This document shows, piece by piece, positions 36,693 to 47,900 of a stretch of 64,000 bases of DNA. The position numbers and the translations under genes were made by a program. Below the pieces are notes generated by a model. It made no database searches. It was not told the DNA's origin and saw nothing but the letters and a program-made list of their open reading frames with translations. Each line of letters begins with the position of its first letter. Position 1 is the first letter of the stretch. Origin of the DNA: Ridgeia piscesae (lineage: Eukaryota > Annelida > Polychaeta > Sabellida > Siboglinidae); the NCBI GenBank assembly GCA_025642075.2, contig JAODUO010000065.1, forward strand, positions 476,001-540,000, in the 5' to 3' direction.

Positions 36693-39119
36693 ATGATATT
36701 TTTATTTGATAGGCTCTGTCTTTGATGTGTTGGCCACTCAGAAAATGGAACCTCCAAAGTTGCCCCAGACACAGATCAGCTTCACCCTCGGGTCAAGCCC
36801 AGCTCAGGTGAAAACTGAGACTCCTAACATCACTGGTCAGTCGCCAGTGTCCAGGCCACACCAACCACTGGACACTGCCTCACCGGCCAACACTCCCTCC
36901 TCCAGTACATCTGCGGGCTTCCAGCCGTTTGCTCGGACACCTGAGAAACAGGCACGATATGACACGTTCCTGGAACTACGCAAACAGGGAAAGGCTGGTG
37001 AGTATGTTCTGTATAAACTATACATGTTTATAGGCATGTCTTTGTAATTCTGAAAAAAGTCGTTTACTTAGTACACATCCTTGATATTCAGAATCAACAG
37101 GCTTTACAAAATGTCCTTTACAGGATTTACCTAGAATAAAATTCCCCAGTTGCTATGTCTGCGATGGGAATTACAAATTTTGACCCATCAAAATCCCCCT
37201 TCCACTAAGTCCAATAGTGAAATGATTATATAATAAATATGTGCATGTTAGTAAAAACTAATTCTCACACAAGCAAACCCATATATACACACATGCATGC
37301 ACTCATGCCGAACACACACCACACACACACACTGACATACACACACATTCACCTGCCAAAAACACGCGCACACACACACACTACACACCACACTGCCACA
37401 CACACAGACACACACACTCACGCACACGCGCGTGCACACACACACACAACAACTTGATTTGAGAGTTTGTTCTGCCCAGACACCTATGAGGAGTATGCGA
37501 GGAAGTCCCTCACAGAGTGGGAGAGTCGACAGGAGGCGGCAGAGTTTGTCCGTGCCGCCCAGCTCTACCGACCTCTCTCCGGCTCCATGGCCACACGCTT
37601 CACCAAGGCTCGCTTTGACGACACTGTCAGTTCAGCTGAACTGCCCGAACCAGACAAGGTGTGTTGCTGCTTGCTTATGTATACACAAATAAGCAAGATT
37701 TAAAACAGATTTCCATCTTAACTCCAGGTGGCAACTAAAAAAAGATTTTGACTTATTTAGGGTACAATTGTTTGCATTATCCAGGCCTTCTGATGGGTAT
37801 TTAGAATTATTATTTTTTAAATTGGATTTTTATCACCTCCACAATTAGCATATGTTCTATTAATTTGTAGTTTTCTGCATTCTTTCTGATATATAATCTA
37901 CACCATTTCTGCACTAATGAGAATAGTATACACTGGGTCTGTTTTTAAAAAGGGAGCATAGATTTAAAGAATGAATGATTACTCCCTGCATCAATAATTT
38001 GGTGCAGGGAGTAATCAGTGTTGTACATTGACCCTACGAACAATTATTAGTGTAGGGAGCAGTTAGTATTTGTAGCTTAGGACAAGGAGTGGTAACTGTC
38101 AGTGTGCTGTGTCACATTGCAGGGAGTGGCAGTGTGCTGTGTCACATTGCAGGGAGTGGCAGTGTTTGGCCTGTGTCACATTGCAGGGAGTGGCAGTGTG
38201 CTGTGTCACATTGCAGGGAGTGGCAGTGTGCTGTGTCACATTGCAGGGAGTGGCAGTGTGTTGTGTCACATTGCAGGGAGTGGCAGTGTGCTACGTCACA
38301 TTGCAGGGAGTGGCAGTGTGCTGTGTCACATTGCAAGGAGTGGCAGTGTGTTGGGTCATCATGATGGGGGCAGTTATTATTTTGTATTCTGTGACAGGGA
38401 GCTTCACGTAATCATATTGTGTCAATATTATGCAGGGAGAAGTCAGTGCTCAACAGAAAGCAGCCGAGATGAAGCTGTTTGGCAAACTGACAAGAGAGAC
38501 AACAAAATGGCGGCCCGACAAACTACTGTGTAAACGGTTGAACGTACCAAACCCATACCCAGAGTATGTTTGATGTTACTCTTCTCACAGCATTTACTGT
38601 CATACAGTGCCATAGCAACATAACGGCATCTTTATTTTAGTAAGAAGTCTCTGAATCCTTTATCAATCGGAGTCCCATGTTTTGGCCAGGTATACTGGAA
38701 GTTGGAACTAGCCAATAATAAGTACCATTAACAATTGTTTATAAATTTTTATGTTTTGTTTACAATTCAAAGGTTGTGTACAACCACCTTTTAAATTACT
38801 AACATTGTTTCAGTCTAATAATACATAATTGTTCTTGCAGTATACCATCAGCTATTTATTACAATATTAATAAGTATATATGTTTATTTATATGTAATAT
38901 ATATATATGTATATATAATATATATATATATTATATATATAAATTTACATATATTGTTATTAATAATGTAATAAATAACTGATGGTATACTGCAAGAACA
39001 ATTCTGTATTATATATATATATATATATAATATATATATATTATATATATTATATATATATAATATATATATATAAATAATATATATATTATATATATAC
39101 ATATATATATATATATACA

Positions 39120-39175
<56 letters not shown>

Positions 39176-42100
39176 AATGAACATCATACCTTTAATTGGT
39201 CAGCTCTCACTGACGACTGAGTTCTCGTTTCCTTTCCTCAGCGAGGCTGCCGAAGTGAGAAAGACAAAGCGGGAAAAGTTCTCCATATTCAACTTTCTGA
39301 GTTCTCCACCGCAGCCAGAGAGCACGACCCCTGAGCCAGGGCAAGAAACAGTGGCTCGAGCTGCCATTGAACCTCCAAGTAACAACAGAACAGAAACAAC
39401 AAACACAGCCTCAGTGAAGACAGAGTCAGTACAAGCTGATCCAGCGGTCAGTGCTGGTGAATCAAAGGTGAGTGATCAAATAAAGTAAAAGTAAAGTAAA
39501 GGTAAGTTCTTGTATAGCACACTATCCAATCCTCAGGATTGCTCAAAGCGCTTTACACTTCACTCCCTGGCAGACCTGTTCAATCGAAGACCATTTTGGC
39601 TTCTCTGGGAAGCATTCAGCCATGCGGCAATTTCGCAAAGACTGCTTATACACAAATATTCCTCACTGTCTATAGCCAGGTACTCATTCATTCAGCTGAG
39701 TGAACTGGAACAATGTAGAGTGAAAAAGCCAAAGGTTTCACACAGCAGCACAGGATTTTAACCCGGGTCCTCTTAGTCGAGAGTCCGATGCTCTACCCCT
39801 GAGCCACTGCCACTACTACAAGTCAAACCAACTTAGCCAGATATTTACTAACCGAAGGAGCATATTGAATAGGTCAATGCAGAGTCAAACAATAAGTTGT
39901 TTAATAGGGCCTGCAAGTGGGTCACGATACATGGCGTGACTCCGCGCGACTGGAGCTTATTGGGGACTAAGCAAGACTAATTGGGGACTGGACACAAGAA
40001 TAATATTCTAACGATGGATGACAGTTGTAGCTTCCGACTGATGAATACTAGGAAAATCAGTTCATAAATATCTTGTGTTATACGTTTCTTATCTTAAATG
40101 TCCGATTTAATATTGAGTTTATCACACTATCATAGACACATAGCGATTTACGTAATGCAGATAATCGACACGATGCTAGGCTGTATGTGTCTTTTACGGG
40201 ATTTGCGTTTTACATTGCTGTACGTTGTGGTTTCGATAAGCACTTATATCTGACAAGTTGTCTAAATGCACAGAATCATATCACATGTACACGTTTGGCC
40301 CAAACAGGTTGTACTTCGCGAAAACTGGCACTCTTCATAGTCAAGATCGCCAAACACAAGTACTTGCCGCTATTGCCATGGCAACCACCATAATAATCGA
40401 TTAAAATTCATGATTTCCGTGATCATTGTCACCGGCAAAATGTTCCACTGCTTCTGCTTGTAATAATCCTTCGAACAATATAACTGAAATACGCTATTTC
40501 GGGACAGTTCGATTATTATGACCAAAACAAAACAAAGTCCTGTATGTTAACATGGAGTATATGGACCAACTGCCCCCAACTGCCCCCAGCCTCGTTTTCG
40601 CGTGCGAGACTTGCACGCCCTATTGACTAAATTACTACTCTGAATATATACCGTTCTTTTAGTACTTTACTACTGTAATTATATTATGAAGACCATGTTA
40701 AGAAAACTTTATTTAAGTGTATAAGGATGTGTTAAAATGACATGTTTTCGATTGTTCCAATGAACTTATTTATTCTACAGACACAACCTTCTGATGGAAC
40801 CAGGCCACCAATGGATCTCTTCAAAGCCATATTTGGAGACAGCAGCAACAGTGACAGTTCAGACAGTGAGATGGAACCAGACATTGCATTGCCTACTCCT
40901 GTTCCGACAGATGCTGTCGTACCTCCTCTACCAGATGCTGTCGGTGTGGCAGAGCCTCTGGCACCTACGGCTGCCAGTATGACGGGTATAGCTCAGATTT
41001 TGTTACTATTTTGCATTAATCGAGTGAAGTCTATTTACATATACACAGTCATGGAGCTCTCATTTATCATGTGATAATAGCATTCTAATTAAGCAAGTTA
41101 TATAGTTGAAACATATTATGGTTTCCTGCTGGTAACACTATTTCTAAACAGGAACTGAAAACAAGTTATTTGTTGTATGTTTTTAAGATAGTTCACAATA
41201 TAGGAAAAGTTAATTGGTGGTTGAGCTAATGTGACCATAACAGACTTTACTGTAATAGAAATAAATGGAACTCTCCTAGAACGACCTTAGTTGCAAGGTG
41301 ACTGTACTTGCAAGGTGGTTGTTTTATTTCTGTGTATTGTAGAGACCTCCAATGGCACTATTGCCATAGAAGCTGTGGCACAGAGACTAGAGCCCTCTGT
41401 TGACAGCACTGGTGTGACTACACCTGACAATGATGAGAAAGCATCCTTGCCTTTCGGACCTGCACTTCCACCGCCACCAGCAACACAAGGTGCGGCACAT
41501 TGTCAGTGAATGTCCAGATACAAGTGTATTGATGATGTACAGTAAAACCTGTTTTTGGTAACCTCTGTCAGGAGCGACCACCTGTCGTGAACGACCGCTT
41601 TCCTAGGCATGGATCATTTCTGATTAAAACTACCTGCCATGAATGACTACCTGCCAAATGCAACCAGTGACCAAACAAATTGTTCACCTGCTAACAAGGA
41701 CCAGGATATCGTTGTCGATTTTGTGTTCATAAAATAAATACCTGTATCGTTGATTTATCCGATTGGTCAATTTGTTTGATTGACGAAGGGAGACGAGGTG
41801 GATGTGCCATCACGGCCGGCACTGGTGCTGGTCACATTTTTCAGCAGGCAATTGAACATCTACGGGCACTGCGCAACTTCGGCTTCAGCCACAGTTCATT
41901 GCTTCAATTTGCCATGCAGAAGAATTGCTTGAAACTGAACAATGCAGTAAAACAAACTGTTTTAAGCAGACAACTGCAGATGCGGTTTTTTTAGATAGAA
42001 AGTGGTGATTTTAGATGAACGGTGCTCAAAGAATTTTCAGTGGGCAGAAATGTAAATCTGATATTAATGATGAACATAATACACTATTAACTTGTATCCC

Positions 42101-43640
42101 AAAGTGTTTCTACCTTGTCTTGTACATAGACTTAAATACAAAATATGTTAATGATCATTTAGTTTTTCGTTATTCTAGTACACTGCTTGCCTACCTGTGT
42201 AGATTATACACATTCATAATTTTGTTGACATGATTTTGTGTGCAACCTGTTATAAGCGACCATCTATCTTGAGTGACTGATTATATTGGACTGGAGAGGT
42301 GGTTGTCTGTACGACAGATTTCATTTTTGCGTATGTGTCATAGCAATTAATTGCCACAAATTTAAACACAACTAATTGTCTTTGAGTGAGAAATAAGGTG
42401 TCAATAGGTTAAAGAAAGTGTAATTTGGTGAAAAAAATTCAAACGTAAAATAGAAGCGAGGACTCCAGGTAAGCTGCAGTTATTCACAAAACAAAATATG
42501 TAATGCTAAAATATCACATAAATGTGGTACATTTAAATTAGCATTTGTGTTTGAAATAGCACAATTCCCAGTTTGTCAACACACCGATTGTTTTTCAGGC
42601 ACAGCACAGAGCCGTGTGAAGACATCACGAAAACACACACATAAAGACAAGAAACACAAACACAAATCTCACAAGAAGAAAAAGGTACACTGATGTCTTG
42701 GTGTTTCATGAACTGCCATGCGATCACTCCAAACAATGGCCCAGTACTGTAACTAGTTGAACACTGAGCCCCACTGTCCAGATGCATTGGTGCAAAAGGT
42801 GGATTTACATGCCGTTTCTCATTGTAGAAACGTTATCACTCGCACATATATTGCTATGAAGCTATTCCCAGACAATTTTTATCTTGCACACCACATGTTC
42901 TTGTTTTCTCAACGTTTACTAAAACATTCCCGTAGTAACTTACATGGATGGGCTTATTGATGAATGTGGTGCAATCCGTACTTTGTGTTGTTGCAGTCTC
43001 GTCATAAGAAACATAAAAAGCAGCAGAAAAAACACAGAACAAAACTCGACACTGACAGCGATAGTGACGCAGAGGACAGCGATGACAGCGTGCCTACTGA
43101 CACACAGCTTCTAAAGCAAGTGGGTGACATTTGTCACTGAAATCTTTGTTTGTTGATAGTGACATGTATGTTATATCTAGTCCCATAAGGGTTCATGGTA
43201 ATGTGGAGCATTTTTAGTCTAAAAATTCTTACTATTCTTCTGAACTATGATGCTTTTTGAGTCATACATGTTTACATACCTTTGGAATAATCACCAAATG
43301 ACAGTTTTCATCAACTATCTGCTACAAATACTGTGTAGACTATTCCTCTGGCTGTCTATATGCAGTGCCAGCCATGTTTTGCTGATTAGGCCTATAATAT
43401 TGTTAGTACTGATGTATGTGGTAATTTTAGATTTACTTCTTTGCATGAAGTAAACTAAATGTAGGATATTTTTGTTCGTCATGGGAGATGGAAAAGGTTG
43501 GTTAAACAAATAGGTGGGATATGCTCTAAAGATTGAAGTGGAGGCTGCGAACACTACTCCTATTTACTGTGTTTCCTGACGTCTGTTGTAGATTGCGGAG
43601 TTTGCCTCCTGACCAGAGGAGAAGCATTGGAGACTCGTGA
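30313..43640 (+). CDS. GPATCH1: G-patch domain-containing protein 1
   Basis: GPATCH1 is a nuclear spliceosome-associated protein whose G-patch is thought to activate a DEAH-box helicase. Eighteen phase-consistent coding exons give 872 aa (human about 931): 30313-30379, 30932-31063, 31506-31594, 31911-32059, 32432-32541, 33783-33838, 34235-34441, 35286-35418, 35905-36156, 36713-36997, 37480-37658, 38436-38563, 39242-39467, 40781-40985, 41343-41489, 42599-42684, 42997-43115 and 43592-43640. Conserved pieces are [30 protein letters not shown], the G-patch [20 protein letters not shown] (about residues 148-170), [52 protein letters not shown] [30 protein letters not shown] and FGPALPP. The C-terminus is His/Lys-rich, then acidic, ending [11 protein letters not shown]. 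The final intron is GC-AG. Several introns carry repeats. Confidence 0.96.
33421..33462. repeat. (TA)n microsatellite
   Basis: A pure alternating TA run in GPATCH1 intron 5, close to many other tracts of the same kind in this locus. Confidence 0.9.
36626..36690. repeat. (TA)n tract next to the GPATCH1 exon 10 acceptor
   Basis: TA repeats with short breaks end about 20 bp before the exon 10 3' splice site (ag at 36711-36712). They leave only a short T-rich tract (atttttatttgatag), so this acceptor has little room for a normal branch point outside the repeat. Confidence 0.9.
37265..37450. repeat. CA-rich simple repeat in GPATCH1 intron 10
   Basis: Imperfect (CA)n with CACG and CATG interruptions ends about 30 bp before the exon 11 acceptor at 37479. 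Open frames across it on both strands are low-complexity artefacts. Confidence 0.85.
38095..38355 (+). repeat. 30-bp minisatellite of acceptor-like units in GPATCH1 intron 11
   Basis: Eight units of tgtcacattgcagggagtgg then cagtgtgctg, with 30-bp period and one copy lengthened by a few bases. Seven keep 'ttgcaggg', and the last reads 'ttgcaagg'. Looser copies with 'gcaggga' and 'tagggag' extend upstream to about 37985. The core matches the true exon 12 acceptor context (tgtgtcaatattatgcaggg, then agaagtcagtg), 80 bp downstream. All three plus-strand frames are open through it because 30 is a multiple of three. Confidence 0.92.
38827..39003. repeat. Snap-back element with (TA)-rich centre in GPATCH1 intron 12
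   Basis: The left arm (aattgttcttgcagtatacc, then atcag-ctatttattac) is matched by its reverse complement at the right end (tgatggtatac, then tgcaagaacaatt at 39003). Arms are about 45 bp with small gaps, around a TA-rich core. Further TA tracts run on to about 39172. It resembles a MITE or a microsatellite caught in an inverted duplication. Confidence 0.8.
39013..39172. repeat. (TA)n tract
   Basis: Long run of TA with ATAA breaks upstream of GPATCH1 exon 13 (39242). It is contiguous with the snap-back element on its left. Confidence 0.9.
39490..39815 (-). mobile_element. tRNA-derived SINE
   Basis: Read on the minus strand, it begins with a tRNA-like head (gtggctcaggggtagagc as A box, then gacccgggttaaaatcc as a decayed B box). 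A body follows, then a tail containing aaagcgctttgagcaatcc, the 'AAAGCGCT' end seen in widespread invertebrate SINEs, and finally an AAGT-rich simple tail. It sits in GPATCH1 intron 13, about 25 bp after exon 13. A diverged copy is at 46226-46520. Confidence 0.75.
41540..42320. mobile_element. Possible pogo/Tigger-like DNA transposon relic
   Basis: The left part reads cagtaaaacctgtttttgg, then gagcgaccacctgtcgtgaa with cgaccgc. The right part has ataagcgaccatctatcttg and gaggtggttgtctgtacgac. Repeated 'cgacca' words facing each other are typical of Tigger-type inverted termini. Between them lies a GC-richer segment (41761-41990) with no clean transposase frame. I could not align the two ends base by base, so the call is tentative. 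Confidence 0.35.
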
Positions 43641-43956
43641 TGAAGCTAAACTCACTTAAAGGGAGTGTGCCTCCTGTTTTATTGTACAATAATATACAAT
43701 ATAAATTAAATATGTTGTATCATGTCATTGGCCCAAATGTTTTATTGAACCACTTTTGTTTGATAAATCAATGTTTTCCCTCAGAAGAGTTGTTGGTGTT
43801 AACGGTGACAGTCATATTGACTGCACAGTGTTGACACTTGTAGCTTCATCCCCGTTGGATAATCACCTTCCTGGGAATTATTGAGCTCACTCTTCAGGTT
43901 TTTTGTACCTTATAATAGATGTTATATATACTATATAACACAACTGCACAATATAA

Positions 43957-43962
43957 AATAAA
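43957..43962 (+). terminator. Candidate GPATCH1 polyadenylation signal AATAAA
   Basis: This AATAAA lies about 315 bp after the GPATCH1 stop codon. The convergent ITFG1 stop is at 44901, so the two 3' ends share under 1 kb. A minus-strand AATAAA (tttatt, 44166-44171) could serve ITFG1. Confidence 0.5.
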
Positions 43963-44900
43963 TATGCAAACGAGAGACACACCCTTTAATGCCACGTCTT
44001 AAATACTGAAAGAATGACTGCATTTGTAATTAATCCTGTCCAATTTGTGTACATGTGTGTTTACAAGAAAAATGCTATAACACAACTTCTAATTTGTTAT
44101 GTTTCAATGAGCTTTGTTACATTACTGAACACATTCAACACTAAAACAATGACACACGTACCATTTTTATTATGTACATACTACATAGACTGAGTAAAAC
44201 AGGCGTAGCCAAATTAAATATATACATTTCTGTATATTTACATACTAGCTATAGTCATATATAATACATTAATAAATTAATACAAAATAACATACTGACT
44301 GACACCTGTAACAAATCATGAATAATGGTAAGATGTAATGCTATGAAATGTGATTGTAGAAACCAGGCATGTGATGATACATCTATCGATGTCGATCGAC
44401 TATCGATGCATTGCGATTGTTGATGTCGCAGTGCAATACTAGCTGTAGTAAATTTACCTATCAATGTAATACTATCCACATGTCATTTTTCAACTTCAGT
44501 ACACACTGTTTACTTTACCGATTCCACCGACCCAGGCTTTACAATGGTTGATCAAATCAATGTCACTCACTGATCATCAGTGCTAGGTATTTAAGAGTAT
44601 CCACTTGCCAACACTTGTAATTATACCACCTTAATCTCAATGTTCCTCTTCTGCATAAGTGTAGAATCTCATTCTACTTTCACATGAAAATGCTTTCCTA
44701 ATGGAAACTAAAAAGTCCATTACATAGCTTAAGAAAATAAATGAACAAGCACCAAGTGAAAATGTAAGGGACATCCCTTGTGTGGAAAGACTTGAAACGA
44801 ATGGCCAAGAAGCCTGTGATTTCCACAAAAACATTCCATGTGGCTGTGTGAATGGTCAGTCGTGTCACCTGTGAACTGAGTGAGAGGTGTGGTTCTGTAG

Positions 44901-47900
44901 TTACATCGCATCAAAGTGGAACTTGTGTGCATCAAGTCTCTTCTCCTCCTTGTCCTCCCGCTGCAAACAAACGTCCCATCTATGATGAGTTCCACTCGTT
45001 AACAGGTAAATGGCAGCTATAATGCCAACACATCTGGTAGCAACACACAACTGTTATGCTATGAACATGTCATTGTTTTCTAAGTAACTAAGTTGGTTAT
45101 CAAAGTTGTTGATATCAGGGTTGGGGTCGAAACATGCTTTTCAAGATCAAAAGATGTTTCATTTTCAAACACAAACTTTTAACTTTCACGTATATACACT
45201 TGATCAGACAAAGTAAGTTGAGATGTACTCCAGAGACTAACATTGTATTCAGTGGTGTTTACTGACCTTGCTGAACTGCTTGCTAATGTCACAACATTAC
45301 AATGACATGACCAATAAGTCAAGTAAGCCGTATCATGCAACCATAGACTCTCAAAGGTATCGTAACTTGTCTTAACAAGAGTACCACAGGCTGCTACAAA
45401 TTTTCATGCGGATATTATTTGCTGAATGACGAAGTACTCCAAGAAAGATATATATGTGTGACGACTGGGCAAGTTAACAGAGCCAAGGACATAACACAAG
45501 GCGGATGATTCAGAAGAAACACGTTTCGGTTACCTTTTCCCTCCACTGCAGAACAGCAACAATGATAGCGACACAGCCACAGGTACCAACTAGAACAGCC
45601 GCCGTCACCATGACCATGTGACTGGGGGTGAGAGACAACTTCAGCACCCACCTGTAGGGTAATATAACATACATGAAATAATATACCCTAACACAATGTG
45701 AGACATACATTGTACAGCAGCGTATACACATTATTTACAGTAGTCATGAACGTCTTTTGAAACTGACTTCAGTTCATTAGAACAGATCTACACGACTGGC
45801 CAGAGAAAATATAAACTAAAAAACTCATACACGCTGTTTTGCATGTCATTATGAAGCCACTGTATAGGTAAAATAACTGACAAATACTGCAACATCTTCC
45901 CATCTTCCTGATCTATATTTTTCACGTGGCAATGATTTAAGACTTTGTTTTGACACTGCAACTTTATATTAAACAGATTAGACAACAGGTCTGTGTTGTC
46001 ACTTGTAAAAACACGCAGTAGTCGACAGCGATGAACGAATCACAGCTGCAACATGGAATAATCTCAAAGTTTATTTTATGAAGAATCCTTGCGAAACAAA
46101 ACTACCTGATGTGGGGATAAAACGTGAGCCACTACCTACTTGGAAGGGTCTGTGTATGGGTATGGCACCACCATCATCTGTGAGTTAGGGATGATCTGTG
46201 TCCATTCCTTCACTCGTTTTGTCTGTGTACAACAATTACAAACACGGTCAGGGTGAGTTGATCTATTTTAGTGCAATATCCAGCCGACTGCTCATGGTTC
46301 CCTACACTTTATGCACTTTAAATTTACGCATACATCTTGACTGTGGAAAGCATTCAGCCATTACTAATTATTTGTATACGTACCATTATCAGATACTCAT
46401 TTATACAGGTGGGTGAATTAGAGCAATGTGGAATGAACAAAACTGTCCAGGATTTTCAAAATGGCACAGGATTCTCTCAACCAAGAGCCTGATGTTTCAC
46501 CCACTGCACTGCAGCTCAATGCAGAACACAAATTGAACACTTTGTAAACAAGCCACAAAATAAACAAATTGAAATATACGTGATTTCGTAAGATTATGCA
46601 GAAAAACCCCAGTACAGCACCTTGAAAGTTTAAAGAATCTCTTGAAGACACAATGAATCAGCACTGTTGACACATTTCACTGAACAGGTTAGTTACTATA
46701 CATAATTCAACCATACTCAAAAGTTGTTGCTAACACCAATGAAGTTCATTATTTTAACGAGAATGATTCACAGACACTTACCTTGCTGCTTGTGGGAATT
46801 CCGACACTGAGAGTATCAACAAAGTTTGGTGTCTGGCCAAGACCGAAGACAGTGTAGGGCATCTGCAGTGCGAAGTGGGCCGACTGGGAGAGTTGTGTGG
46901 CTGCAACAGAACCCACCCAAGGTGACTCAACAACCTTGAAGGGTGTGGCAGGAGTTATAATGTTTGACCTATTTTTGGGGTTGACTGTTTTTACGAATCC
47001 ACCTTGTGCCTCTCACCAATCACACAGTCCAGTGGACAATCGCCACTTGCCAGTGTGAACAGGAATGTTGGCTGCAGAATACTTCAAATGACCTCTGAAC
47101 CCCATCGTTCAGACACCAGTCAGTCAGCCCTTGTGTTGATCCAACTGGACTGTTTGTGTTGATCCAGTGATCAAGACAGCCTAATCACATTAAAGCCGCT
47201 GGGTAAATATTACCAAGCAATTCATCAGTGGATGAATGGGAAGCCAGTGAAGACAGACTTGCCTGTTGTCTTGGGTAAAAAGGAATGCTGGCTGGGGGGT
47301 TAGCTGGTGATTGGTTCAGAGAACCATTGATGCTCTTTGGCCAGACAGTGGCAGGAAGAGTAAAAATAATGGGTGCATTATGATATGCATTCGATGAAAA
47401 TTTGGCATTCGAATGTGAATGTTCATGGTACAAATGCGAATGTTTACACATCGCATTCGAATGAACTAAAAGGTTGCATTTGAATACCAAACATTCTAAT
47501 GCACATTCATTAATAAGCCTGATACAAATTAATGTTAATGGGTGGATACCTCCATCTCTACAGTATTCATTTAAGACTCCACACAAACCCTGCATAAAAC
47601 CTTACCCAAACATTTACACAACTGAACCTGCTAAAAGTTGCAAGAATGCCCACAGCACAGTGTTCACGTGTGCACCCACCAGAGCTCTCCTGGGTTGACC
47701 GGTCCGTGCGTGTGGCCGCATACTTGATGGTCGCCCCAGCTTGGTTGACACCGTACGGCTGATAAAAAACCACCACAGTCAACACAACACATTCTTGAAG
47801 TGACCAGACATAGAATCTAGACATTCCCAGACAGCAATATTAACCAATGAATAGTATGTCTAGAGTATATTTTCACGACACAAACTTTGAAGTAATGAAT

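Noticed and set aside
38089..38533. Three overlapping plus-strand ORFs of 91-143 codons
   Set aside because: They are the 30-bp repeat read in all frames, partly running into GPATCH1 exon 12 in the wrong frame.
43116..43130. GT donors after GPATCH1 exon 17 at 43119-43125
   Set aside because: They give a premature stop or an unrelated tail, while the GC donor restores the conserved LRSLP C-terminus.
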